Origin: Bacillota bacterium
Lineage (GTDB): Bacteria; Bacillota; Clostridia; Oscillospirales; Ruminococcaceae
Reading direction: 5' to 3'
Length of the DNA stretch: 31,213 nucleotides
Assembly (NCBI GenBank): GCA_023413185.1
Contig: JAEZQD010000018.1
Coordinates: forward strand, 1 to 31,213
Shown: one piece after another, positions 1 to 7,752 of the stretch
Position numbering within the stretch: the first letter of the stretch is position 1
Layout: every line of letters begins with the position of its first letter
The notes under the pieces: generated by a model
The model's database searches: none
Told to the model about the DNA's origin: nothing
What the model saw: only the letters and a program-made list of their open reading frames with translations
Translations under genes and position numbers: made by a program

Positions 1-92
1 ATATTCTCTTTGGTCGATGCTGTGTCAATGACGTTGCCGCATGCACAGGTAATCGTGGTGGCTTTGTACTCAGGATGAATGCCGTTCTTCAC
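1..92 (-). CDS. rpmE: Ribosomal protein L31 (N-terminal part, runs off window)
   Basis: This is the N-terminal 30 residues of large-subunit ribosomal protein L31. The reading begins with KNGIHPEYKATTITCACGNV, which is the characteristic L31 start. The Cys-Ala-Cys pair at residues 16 and 18 is the first half of the zinc-binding site of the zinc-containing L31 type; the second half lies outside the window. The start is a GTG at 90-92, chosen because a GGGAGG ribosome binding site (101-106) sits about 8 nt upstream and because the protein aligns from this residue. The gene is preceded by its own promoter and a structured leader. The identification is secure although the gene is cut by the window edge. 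Confidence 0.95.
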   Translation of the reverse strand, partial: MKNGIHPEYKATTITCACGNVIDTASTKEN

Positions 93-238
93 AATAAAAC
101 CCTCCCATCCGCCCCGCAGCACCTTGCGCCCTTCAAAAAGGGCCCGCGCAGCTTATAGCAGAAGGCGAAGCAACCTCTGCCCTGCGCCTATCGGTCTAAC
201 ACAGCCGCAAACGCGGTGTGTCCGTTCCCAACATAGCA
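93..238 (-). promoter_or_regulatory. Structured 5' leader of rpmE
   Basis: About 146 nt separate the predicted transcription start from the rpmE GTG codon. On the minus strand this leader contains GCCCTT / AAGGGC with a 4-nt loop (128-143). Just upstream is a GCAGAGG...CCTTCTGC hairpin enclosed by GCGCAG / CTGCGC. The ribosome binding site follows directly. Autoregulatory leaders on rpmE mRNA that bind L31 are known in several bacterial groups, so this is a candidate for one. I did not match it to a published consensus, so the assignment is inference from position and folding. Confidence 0.45.
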
Positions 239-244
239 AATTAG

Positions 245-273
245 ATGTTATCACAAACGGGACAAAAAATCAA
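245..273 (-). promoter_or_regulatory. Sigma-A-type promoter of rpmE
   Basis: On the minus strand TTGATT (268-273) and TAACAT (245-250) are separated by exactly 17 nt. A TG one base upstream of the -10 box makes it an extended -10 promoter. It points at rpmE and predicts a start near 238. Confidence 0.6.
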
Positions 274-330
274 GTGCCAAAATGACCTTGTGCCCACAAA
301 CCGTCTTTGTTTTTGACCACTGCGGTCTAC

Positions 331-2046
331 CTACAGCCCCAGTATGGCGGTTACTGTTTTTTGCTGCGCCGTGCTGCGCTGCTGCGCCTGCTCAAACGTC
401 GCGCCGATATTGGTGTGGTACACCTTAATCTTCGGCTCGGTGCCCGAGGGGCGAACCACAAACGAGCTGCCGTCGGATAAAAACAGCGAAAGCACGTTGG
501 ATTTTGGCAGCAGAATGACCTGCTCGGTGCCCGCCGCAACATCACGGTTGATGCTTCTCTCATAATCGGCGATGCGAACAACCTTGTTTCCGTTTATCTC
601 TGCGGGCGGGTTGGCACGCAGGGTGTCCATAATCTCGCTCATGCGCTCCATACCGCTTTTGCCCTCGAACTCAAAGTTCTGTATAAAGTTGACGTAGCGA
701 CCGTAGGTGTCGTACATCTCACGGCGCACATCAAGAAGGGTTTTGCCCATTGTTTTGTAATACGCCGCCATCTCGCAGATGAGCATCGACGCCACCACCG
801 CGTCCTTGTCGCGCACATAGGTGCCCGCAAGGTAGCCGTAGCTCTCCTCAAAGCCGAAGATAAACCGCTCCGACTCGCCATCCTTTTCAAGCAGCGCAAT
901 CTGCTCGCCGATGAACTTAAAGCCGGTAAGCACATCCCGCAGCTCTACGCCGTACCTGCCGGCGATGGCGGTGGCAAGCTCGGTGCTTACAATCGACTTC
1001 ACCGCGACGGGGTTTTGGGGCATAATGCCTTTTTCCGCGCGGATTTTGCAGATGTACTCGAGTAGCAGCGCACCCACCTCGTTGCCGGTAAGCAGTTCCA
1101 TGCCGGTTTCGCCCTTTACGGCAATGCCCACACGGTCGCAGTCGGGGTCGGTCGCAAGCAGCATATCGGCGCCAAGCTCCTCGCACAGGGCAAGCCCCAG
1201 CGTAAGTGCCTCGCGCATCTCGGGGTTCGGGTAGGGGCAGGTGGTAAAGTTTCCGTCCGGGTTTTCCTGCTCCGGCACGACGTTAACGCCTGTGATGCCG
1301 ATGCGGGACAGCACCTCGCGCACCGGCTTGTTGCCCGCGCCGTTTAACGGCGTAAACACCAGCTTGAAATTCGCCCCCTCGCACAGCCCGGGGTTGAGCT
1401 GCTGGGCGAGCACGCAGCGATAGTAGTCCTCATATACCTCTTTGCCAATGAGCACCGCCGTGCCACCCGAGACCGCGCGGTCAAACTCCACGATCTTTAC
1501 ACCTGTAAAGTATTCTACCTTGCCAATCTCCTCGAGCACAACGTCGGCTATCTCGGGGCCTATCTGACAGCCGGACTCGTCATATACCTTAAAGCCGTTG
1601 TATTTGGCGGGGTTGTGAGACGCGGTAACCATAATACCCGCCTGGCAGCCGAGCTTACGCACGGCAAAGGACAGCATCGGGGTGGGCGCAAGGTCGGGGT
1701 AAAGATACGCCTTGATGCCGTTTGCCGCAAGCACGCTTGCCGCGTGGCGCGCAAACAGCTCGCTTTTGTTTCTGGAATCGTATGCGATGGCAACCGACGC
1801 GTTGTGATACCGCGCGCAAAGCCAGTTTGCAAGACCCTGTGTGGCGCGTCCCACCACATAGACGTTCATGCGGTTGGTGCCCGCACCCAGCACGCCGCGA
1901 ATACCGCCCGTGCCAAACGCAAGCTCGCGGTAGAAACGGTCGGTAATCTCCGCCGGGCTGCCGATTATTTCACGCAGCTCCCCCGTAAGGTCGGGGTCGG
2001 TCAATTCCTGCGTGCTCCAGTGCTCGTACAGCTTCATAACATCCAT
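331..2046 (-). CDS. pgcA: Alpha-phosphoglucomutase / phosphomannomutase
   Basis: This enzyme interconverts glucose-1-phosphate and glucose-6-phosphate in the cytoplasm, feeding glycogen, UDP-glucose and envelope sugar synthesis. The 571-residue protein has all motifs of the alpha-D-phosphohexomutase superfamily. These are the phosphoserine loop TASHNP (Ser143), the metal-binding loop DPDCDR, the sugar-binding GFEESYGYL, and the C-terminal phosphate-binding RPSGTEPKIKVY. Length and N-terminus fit the Bacillus PgcA group. I chose the ATG at 2046 rather than an upstream in-frame codon at 2094 because GGAG lies 8 nt before it and homologues begin near here. The gene is monocistronic and divergent from the P-type ATPase-like gene. 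No convincing terminator was seen. Whether it also acts on mannose phosphates cannot be told from the sequence. Confidence 0.93.
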   Translation of the reverse strand: MDVMKLYEHWSTQELTDPDLTGELREIIGSPAEITDRFYRELAFGTGGIRGVLGAGTNRMNVYVVGRATQGLANWLCARYHNASVAIAYDSRNKSELFARHAASVLAANGIKAYLYPDLAPTPMLSFAVRKLGCQAGIMVTASHNPAKYNGFKVYDESGCQIGPEIADVVLEEIGKVEYFTGVKIVEFDRAVSGGTAVLIGKEVYEDYYRCVLAQQLNPGLCEGANFKLVFTPLNGAGNKPVREVLSRIGITGVNVVPEQENPDGNFTTCPYPNPEMREALTLGLALCEELGADMLLATDPDCDRVGIAVKGETGMELLTGNEVGALLLEYICKIRAEKGIMPQNPVAVKSIVSTELATAIAGRYGVELRDVLTGFKFIGEQIALLEKDGESERFIFGFEESYGYLAGTYVRDKDAVVASMLICEMAAYYKTMGKTLLDVRREMYDTYGRYVNFIQNFEFEGKSGMERMSEIMDTLRANPPAEINGNKVVRIADYERSINRDVAAGTEQVILLPKSNVLSLFLSDGSSFVVRPSGTEPKIKVYHTNIGATFEQAQQRSTAQQKTVTAILGL

Positions 2047-2367
2047 TGCGTTCTTCTCCAATATATCATAATGTAGGGGGCGCACCTTCCGCACACCTCG
2101 TAGATACCGCTGCGTTTTGCAATCCCAAAAGGGGCATTTTCGACTCGCGCCGACGTAACAACCGCTTTTTAACCTTTGCTTGCAATCATGCGGTCGGCGA
2201 GATATACTAAATGGTAGAAATCTTTGGGTATTACTGCATCCAAATGCTCTTGTTATTATATATTATTTTCCGCAACATGTAAACTTACCCCAATCATGTT
2301 TTACAGATTATTGCACATCCTGAGATGCGTTGGTACACATGCATCCGTGGGAATGGGGAGGAACGCG
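2047..2367. other. Divergent intergenic region, pgcA / ATPase-like gene
   Basis: This 321-nt gap lies between two divergent genes. It holds a good plus-strand promoter at 2180-2208 and about 150 nt of leader for the ATPase-like gene. An in-frame extension of that gene to 2224 is open, but it is not preceded by a ribosome binding site, whereas GGGGAGG stands before the ATG at 2368. No clear promoter for pgcA and no extra gene were found. Confidence 0.5.
2180..2208 (+). promoter_or_regulatory. Sigma-A-type promoter of ATPase-like gene
   Basis: TTGCAA (2180-2185) and TATACT (2203-2208) are separated by 17 nt. This predicts transcription from about 2215 toward the P-type ATPase-like gene, so the degenerate gene appears to be expressed. 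Confidence 0.5.
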
Positions 2368-4998
2368 ATGAACTGGCACAGTGTGGATACCCGGCAGATA
2401 TGCAAAACCTACGGAACCGGCGAACGCAGCGGACTAGTGGATTATCGCTGCACCATACTTCGGCAAAAGCACGGAGAAAACGTGCTTTCGTCACCCTGCC
2501 GTCTTACCTACCCGCAATATATTGTAAAGGCGCTGATGAGCTTTTTAAGCGTCAATGCGCTGCTGGTGCTTTTGTTTTCGTTTGTGCTTGCCTGTGTGGG
2601 TAGGCTGCACTGGACGTGGGCACTGCTTACCGCCCTGTTTTCGCTGTGCAGTGTGTTCTTACGCGCGTTTCTTGCCTATCATGCCGACCGTTCGCTGAAA
2701 CGGTTTAACGACCTTTCGGTACCCACCGCCCAGGTGATACGCGGCGGGGTGACCAGCCGTGTGGATTCCTCTCAGCTTGTGCCGGGGGACCTGATTCTTC
2801 TGCGGGTGGGCGACCGCATCTCCGCCGATGCCAGGCTCGTTGAATGCAGCGGTCTTCGCTGCGACGAATCGGTGCTTACGGGGCGCACCATGCCCGGGAT
2901 AAAGCGCGCGGATGTGCTCTTGCCCGAAAGAACACCCACCGCCGACCGCATTAATATGGTACATATGGGCTGCGATGTGGTTTCGGGCAGCGGGCGTGCG
3001 GTGGTAACCGCCACAGGGATGCAGACCGAGCTTGGCAAGCTGATAGCCTCTATGTACGGGGAGCGCGAGTCGCACACCGGACGAGGCAGCTTTTTTGAGC
3101 ACATTGGAGCCGTGATGATCGGCGCAGCGCTTTTGTGTGTTGTTGCGGTTGTCGTTTACTGCGCGCTAAGCCACACCCCGTTTGGGGCGCTTAGCGATAT
3201 CCTTGCCGCGATGGCATGCTCCCTGACGCTGATTCCGCTTACCGCCGCAGAGACCGCCGTGGTGCGCATGGGGGAGCGTCGCCTCGCCCTGCGTCACGCC
3301 GTAATCAAACGTACGGGCACACTGGAGGTTCTGTCGAAGGTGTCGATACTGTGCACCGAGAAGGACGGGATATTCACCCAAAACCAGTTGACGGTAGAAA
3401 CCCTGTGGGCGCACGGTGTCACCACCCCGTTCGGTGCCCGCCTAACCGGCAACGCCTTGGCACTGCTGAAGCTGTGTGCGCTGTGCTCAAACGCTGTGAT
3501 CTCGTTTGAGGACGGCGAGGAAAAGCGCGGGGGCAGCCCGGCTGAGACCGCGATACTCGACGCCGCCATGCGCAACGGCATGAGTCCGGAACAGCTGTGT
3601 CGCGAGTACCCCCGTATCGGGGAGATTCCGTTTACGACCGAGCGCATGCGAATGACCACCGTAACCATGATAGAAGGAGACCCCGTGGCGATTGTGAAGG
3701 GGGGGCTCGATATTCTGCTGCCCATGTGCACAAACGGCTCGCGCAAACAGGCAAAGGTTGTGTATGACGAGCTGTGCAGGCGGGAGCTACGGGTGGTTGC
3801 CATCGCCTACAAGCAGCTCGATGCGCCGCCCGAAAACCTTGTGCCCGAGGAGTTGGAGTGCGGGCTGACGCTTGCGGGGCTCATTGGGCTTAGTGACCCA
3901 CTTCGCCCCGATGCCGTAAAAACCGTGCTTGCCTGTCAGGCAGCGGGGGTGCGCCCCGTTATCATGACTGACGACGATATTATGACCGCGTGTGCGACCG
4001 CGCGCACATTGAATCTGCTTACCGACGACAAGCAGGCGATTTCGGGCGATGCGTTAAAGCTGTTTACCGACAGTGAGATTTCGGCTGTGGCAGAAAGCCT
4101 TGTGGTCTATTCACGCATCAGCGAGCAGGACAAGGCGCGGGTCATCCGCGCGTGGAAGAACAAGGGGCATACGGTGCTTGCCGTAGGCAGCGGCATGCGC
4201 GAGCTTCCCGCCCTCAAGGCGGCGGACGTGGGCTGCTGTATGCGGGAGTGCGCGGGCGAGGGGCTTAAGTCGGTGTGCGATATGCTGGTAAATGACAACC
4301 GGTTTTCCACGGTGCTCGACGCCATTCGCGAAAGCCGTTTTGTAAAGGAAAACCTTTGGCAATCGGCGCGATATGTGCTTGCCTCCTGCTTTGCTTCGTT
4401 GTTTTCGTCCGCTCTCCCCCTTGTACTGGGAATCCCCCTGCTGATTGCACTGCCGCAGGTGTTGCTGATTAACCTGATTGTTTCACTGGGCTTTGCCATA
4501 GCGCTGGGCACCGAGCAGCAGGGACGCGACCGACGCGCGGCGCACGAGCAGAACGGGCTTACTAACTCCTCCTACCTCTTAGCAGCGTTAAAAGGGCTGT
4601 TGACCGCTTTGTTTGTTGGGGGGGCTTATTTTGTAGGGGCAAAGGTGTTTATTACCGACCTGATGGCACCCACCCACGAAACAGGCTGTACAATGGCATT
4701 TTTCGTCTTGCTTCTTTGCCAATGCGCGCTTGCCGCCTCCTGCCGCAGCCGAGCGGCATCGGCGATGTCGCTGGGTGTGTTCTCAAGCCCCTTTTACAAC
4801 GTTGCCTTGATTGTAACCGTACTGCTGTTTGCTGGATGCGCCCTGCTTTCGGGACCCGGGGAGTGGCTTGCGTTTTCCGCTGTTAGCCCGGTGCATTCTG
4901 CCGCGTCTGTGTTAATTGGTGCTACTTTTTGTGTTGTTCTTGCGCTGTTTCGTCTGCCTTTCATCCTGCGCACCGCGATGGTGGACCGTTTCGGTTAG
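2368..4998 (+). CDS. Catalytically degenerate P2-type ATPase homologue (pseudo-ATPase)
   Basis: This 876-residue membrane protein has the full architecture of a P2 (Ca2+-ATPase-like) P-type ATPase. It has TM1-2, an actuator domain, TM3-4, P and N domains, and a C-terminal bundle of about six TMs. Family features such as QLVPGDLILLRVGD and LSDPLRPDAV are recognisable. Every catalytic motif is changed. The phosphorylation motif DKTGT reads EKDGI, with Glu331 (3358-3360) at the phosphorylated Asp. The actuator TGES reads TGRT (Arg173), the TM4 PEGL reads PLTA, TGD reads TDD, and GDGxNDxP reads GSGMRELP (Ser608). No frameshift or stop interrupts it, so it is not an obvious decaying pseudogene. 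The ATG at 2368 was chosen for its GGGGAGG site. By family knowledge it cannot form the aspartyl-phosphate, so ion pumping is unlikely. A sensor, scaffold or regulatory role is inference. DUF3810 follows 129 nt downstream. Confidence 0.85.
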   Translation: MNWHSVDTRQICKTYGTGERSGLVDYRCTILRQKHGENVLSSPCRLTYPQYIVKALMSFLSVNALLVLLFSFVLACVGRLHWTWALLTALFSLCSVFLRAFLAYHADRSLKRFNDLSVPTAQVIRGGVTSRVDSSQLVPGDLILLRVGDRISADARLVECSGLRCDESVLTGRTMPGIKRADVLLPERTPTADRINMVHMGCDVVSGSGRAVVTATGMQTELGKLIASMYGERESHTGRGSFFEHIGAVMIGAALLCVVAVVVYCALSHTPFGALSDILAAMACSLTLIPLTAAETAVVRMGERRLALRHAVIKRTGTLEVLSKVSILCTEKDGIFTQNQLTVETLWAHGVTTPFGARLTGNALALLKLCALCSNAVISFEDGEEKRGGSPAETAILDAAMRNGMSPEQLCREYPRIGEIPFTTERMRMTTVTMIEGDPVAIVKGGLDILLPMCTNGSRKQAKVVYDELCRRELRVVAIAYKQLDAPPENLVPEELECGLTLAGLIGLSDPLRPDAVKTVLACQAAGVRPVIMTDDDIMTACATARTLNLLTDDKQAISGDALKLFTDSEISAVAESLVVYSRISEQDKARVIRAWKNKGHTVLAVGSGMRELPALKAADVGCCMRECAGEGLKSVCDMLVNDNRFSTVLDAIRESRFVKENLWQSARYVLASCFASLFSSALPLVLGIPLLIALPQVLLINLIVSLGFAIALGTEQQGRDRRAAHEQNGLTNSSYLLAALKGLLTALFVGGAYFVGAKVFITDLMAPTHETGCTMAFFVLLLCQCALAASCRSRAASAMSLGVFSSPFYNVALIVTVLLFAGCALLSGPGEWLAFSAVSPVHSAASVLIGATFCVVLALFRLPFILRTAMVDRFG

Positions 4999-5127
4999 CC
5001 TAACCACATTAAGCCCTTCACTTTTTGTAAAATTTGCACTAGATTTTTATGCCCGAGATAGAGTAAAATAGGAGTAATCACCTTGCTAAACGTTGCATTC
5101 TATCGACACAGAAAGGGAGGGTCGCTT

Positions 5128-6231
5128 ATGCCGCGATATGGATTAAGACGGTTATACCTACTGCTGCTCGTTCCCATAGCCTTAATCACGGTGCTTTTTG
5201 CGGCTAAGTATCCGCAGCTGACCGAACAATACTTCTCACAAGGGCTTTACTTAATTATTGTGCCTGCACTGACTTCACTTTCCGGGTTGTTTTTTGTCTC
5301 GCTTGCGGAGGTTGCGCTTGTTGTCGGCATTTTGTCCTTTATTTTGTATACGGCGCGCACGGTGCGTACCGCGGTAAAGGACCGGGACCGGCGGGTTTAT
5401 ACCCTGTATACATACGTTGTAAACCTTTGCGTTATCGCAAGCGTACTGTACGCCGGTTTTGTATTTTTGTGCGGTATTAACTATCACCGCCTGCCGTTTG
5501 CCGATACCGCGGGGCTTACGGTACGCAACTCCTCCGTCGCCGAGCTCGACCTGTTATGCCAAGAGCTTGCCACCGCCGCGAACGCTCAGGTTAAGCTGAT
5601 ATCGGTCGGTCAGGACGGAACAACCACCCTTGCCGCTACCGACTTTGAGGCGGCAACCGACGCCGTCAATGCGATGAAGGATATGTCTAAGGACTACCCG
5701 TTCATGCGAGGGCTGTATTCGGTGCCAAAGCCTGCCGCGTTTTCATCTGTGCTCTCCTACGCGCATATCTCGGGGATCTATATTCCGTATACCTTTGAGG
5801 CGACCTTTAACAACCAGATACCCGACTTCAGCCTGCCTGCCACTATGTGCCACGAGCTTGCACATCAACGGGGCTTTATGCGAGAGGATGAGGCAAACTT
5901 TATCGCCTACCTTGCATGCAGAAGTGCGGACAATTCGTACTTTAACTACGCGGGCACGCTGCATGCGCTGTCTTTTTCGCTTAACTGGCTGCGAGAAGAA
6001 AACAGCGAGCGGTATTACGACATTTACGAAAGTCTCGACGATACAATAAAGGCAGACTTCGCCGCATACAGCCGGTTCTGGCAAAGGCACGAGGGCGCGG
6101 TCAGTCAGGTTTCTGCCACGGTAAACAACGCCTATCTAATGGCAAATAGTCAGTCCGACGGGGTGCAGAGCTACGGGCGGATGGTAGACCTGTTGCTTGC
6201 CGACTACCGTTTGCGTTACAATCTAAGCTAG
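5128..6231 (+). CDS. DUF3810 family membrane protein, zinc-metalloprotease-like
   Basis: This 367-residue protein matches the DUF3810 family. It has three N-terminal membrane segments (about residues 5-25, 34-53 and 70-112), followed by a large domain with the gluzincin-type motif HELAH in TMCHELAHQRGF. A nearby downstream acidic stretch (REDEANF) could supply the third zinc ligand. The catalytic domain is probably anchored with its active site outside the membrane; substrate and function are unknown. The ATG at 5128 was chosen because GGGAGG precedes it by about 7 nt; an in-frame codon at 5083 lacks such a site. It lies 129 nt after the pseudo-ATPase gene on the same strand and could be cotranscribed, since no strong terminator or promoter was seen between them. 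Family assignment is good; peptidase activity is inferred from the motif. Confidence 0.82.
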   Translation: MPRYGLRRLYLLLLVPIALITVLFAAKYPQLTEQYFSQGLYLIIVPALTSLSGLFFVSLAEVALVVGILSFILYTARTVRTAVKDRDRRVYTLYTYVVNLCVIASVLYAGFVFLCGINYHRLPFADTAGLTVRNSSVAELDLLCQELATAANAQVKLISVGQDGTTTLAATDFEAATDAVNAMKDMSKDYPFMRGLYSVPKPAAFSSVLSYAHISGIYIPYTFEATFNNQIPDFSLPATMCHELAHQRGFMREDEANFIAYLACRSADNSYFNYAGTLHALSFSLNWLREENSERYYDIYESLDDTIKADFAAYSRFWQRHEGAVSQVSATVNNAYLMANSQSDGVQSYGRMVDLLLADYRLRYNLS

Positions 6232-6257
6232 AGCAAGCGCATCGCATATACCAAAAA

Positions 6258-6298
6258 ATACCCCATCAAGCGAGAATGCATCGCGTTTGATGGGGTAT
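6258..6298 (-). terminator. Terminator, probably bidirectional
   Basis: A 12-bp perfect stem, ATACCCCATCAA (6258-6269) with TTGATGGGGTAT (6287-6298), lies between two convergent genes. On the minus strand it is followed by six T, terminating the YbaK-type gene. The A/T-rich plus side could also end the DUF3810 transcript. Confidence 0.8.
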
Positions 6299-6312
6299 CG
6301 TTATATATTTTG

Positions 6313-6801
6313 TTATACCTGCTCGTCTTCGCGCCAGCCCTTGCATACATCAACCCACGCGCGGCAGCCGGAGTACTGCTCAAGCTCCTCGCAGGTTAGC
6401 TCAATGGCAGAGTTTGCGCTGCCCGCCGCCGGGAATACCGTGCCAAATCGCCCAAGCGAAACATCAAGGTAAACCTCGGTTTGCTCGTTTTCTATCGCAA
6501 ACGGGCAAACACCGCCTACCGCGTGCCCTGTAAGCCGCAGCGCGTCCTCGGGTGTAAGCATACGTGCCTTGATGCCAAACTGCGCCTTAAAACGCGCGTT
6601 GTCTATCTTTGCGTCCCCTGCCGCAACAACCAGAATGCAACCGTCCTCTTTTGCAAACGACAGCGTTTTTGCTATTCGGGCGGGTATTACCCCCACCGCC
6701 TCGGCTGCCAACGCCACCGTGGCACTGGAAATCTCAAACTCCATCACATCCCCGCCGCGCCCAAAGCGGTCAAGATGCGCCTTTACCGTCTGTACCGACA
6801 C
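6313..6801 (-). CDS. YbaK/EbsC-type aminoacyl-tRNA deacylase
   Basis: This 162-residue protein belongs to the YbaK/ProX superfamily of trans-editing enzymes that hydrolyse mischarged aminoacyl-tRNAs. Family landmarks are the lysine in ARIAKTLSF, the internal VVAAGDAKID, and the glycine-rich VGGVCPFA in the second half. The likely start is the GTG at 6801, which gives the usual short N-terminus (SVQTVKAHLDRFG) and has a GGGGG site 10 nt upstream; reading from 6831 would place this site inside the gene. Which amino acid is edited cannot be decided from sequence alone. It lies between DUF421 upstream and the shared terminator downstream and appears to be transcribed alone. Confidence 0.87.
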   Translation of the reverse strand: MSVQTVKAHLDRFGRGGDVMEFEISSATVALAAEAVGVIPARIAKTLSFAKEDGCILVVAAGDAKIDNARFKAQFGIKARMLTPEDALRLTGHAVGGVCPFAIENEQTEVYLDVSLGRFGTVFPAAGSANSAIELTCEELEQYSGCRAWVDVCKGWREDEQV

Positions 6802-6873
6802 CTGTAAATGTCCCCCTTTGCACAATCTCACTTCTTGCTATGCCTGCTGAACAACCAATAAACAGCAGACATT

Positions 6874-6879
6874 ATTATA
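6874..6879 (-). promoter_or_regulatory. Possible -10 box for YbaK-type gene
   Basis: A perfect TATAAT on the minus strand lies about 75 nt upstream of the GTG start. No good -35 hexamer was found at 16-18 nt, so this is only a candidate. Confidence 0.35.
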
Positions 6880-6913
6880 GCACTGCAAAGTGCAAAAGTA
6901 TAGCCCACACGCC

Positions 6914-7648
6914 TTAGTCCAGTACGCCTCCCTGCGGCGGAGGCTCGTTCATGCGGTATACCGAAAGGGCGCCGTTGTCATCGCAGGTGGCAAGCAAAAC
7001 CTCTTTGGTGTTTTGATACCCCTGCTCTTTGAGCCTTTTGGTCAGCCACTGTTCGTTTCTACCGATGCCCTTAAGGTTTTTGGTCATGATTTTACCGTCG
7101 ATTACGACGTTTGCGACCACGCTCTCCTGCGCGGGGGAAAGGTTGAGGTCGGCGGGCACAACGGGACGTTTCTCGCTGTTTGGCAGTACCGACAGATCGC
7201 CGTTCGTTTCAAGGATTGCGCAGTGGATGTCGGCAACATTGTAGTACCCCTTAATTCGGCAAATAGACAACAGCTCGTTGATGTCGTAGTGCATCTTTTT
7301 CATGTTTTCTTTGATGATCTTGCCATTGTAGACTACAATCGTGGGGGTTCCCGTAAAAATTCTGCGCGCCACAATCGATTTGCGGGTGACAGCCGAGATG
7401 AGCACATCGGTCAGTGCGTAGGCGGTCATGCTGACAAGCGGGTGAATGTAATGAATGTCGCGGTCCACCGCCAGAATTCCTACAATCGAGCCGATTGAAA
7501 TGCCGATGATATAGTCAAAGAAGGTAAGCTGAGAGATCTGCTTTGCGCCCATAATCTTTGTTAGAATAAACAGAAAAACAATCGAGCCAACTGCTCGTAT
7601 CACCGTAACCCCGATATCAAGAAAAAACTCCAAACCAAACGCCTCCAT
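6914..7648 (-). CDS. DUF421 family membrane protein (YetF/YdfR-like)
   Basis: This 244-residue protein matches the DUF421 family common in Firmicutes. It has three N-terminal membrane segments followed by a soluble part. The signature KIMGAKQISQLTFFDYIIG is present near residues 31-50, followed by ISIGSIVGILAVDRDI. The molecular function of the family is not settled; several Bacillus members are linked to spores or the cell envelope. The annotated ATG at 7648 lacks a good ribosome binding site. The codons just after it contain GGAGG, placed 8 nt before an in-frame TTG at 7631-7633, so the real start may be that TTG (239 residues). The gene stands alone on the minus strand between YbaK and LysA. 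Confidence 0.85.
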   Translation of the reverse strand: MEAFGLEFFLDIGVTVIRAVGSIVFLFILTKIMGAKQISQLTFFDYIIGISIGSIVGILAVDRDIHYIHPLVSMTAYALTDVLISAVTRKSIVARRIFTGTPTIVVYNGKIIKENMKKMHYDINELLSICRIKGYYNVADIHCAILETNGDLSVLPNSEKRPVVPADLNLSPAQESVVANVVIDGKIMTKNLKGIGRNEQWLTKRLKEQGYQNTKEVLLATCDDNGALSVYRMNEPPPQGGVLD

Positions 7649-7713
7649 AAAACAATCCGCTTTCTTTTATGTAGGTTATTGTTATCCGCACAGGCTGAAA
7701 TATCAACAAAAAA

Positions 7714-7739
7714 TGCCCTGATGCGGTTGCATCAGGGCA
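7714..7739 (-). terminator. Terminator of lysA
   Basis: An 11-bp perfect stem TGCCCTGATGC / GCATCAGGGCA with a 4-nt loop is followed on the minus strand by six T. It lies just after the lysA stop codon. Confidence 0.9.
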
Positions 7740-7752
7740 AAGTTTATTCATT

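Noticed and set aside
317..329. GACC-N5-GGTC hairpin after phosphoglucomutase
   Set aside because: Four base pairs and an A-run rather than a T-run on the gene's strand.
1615..2076. 153-codon open frame on the plus strand
   Set aside because: It lies opposite the secure phosphoglucomutase gene, has no ribosome binding site and gives a low-complexity basic product.
4993..5005. Small palindrome GGTTAG-C-CTAACC at the end of the ATPase-like gene
   Set aside because: It is only 6 bp, overlaps the stop codon and has no T-run, so a terminator could not be supported.
6890..7498. 202-codon open frame on the plus strand
   Set aside because: Antisense to the DUF421 gene, without ribosome binding site or family match.
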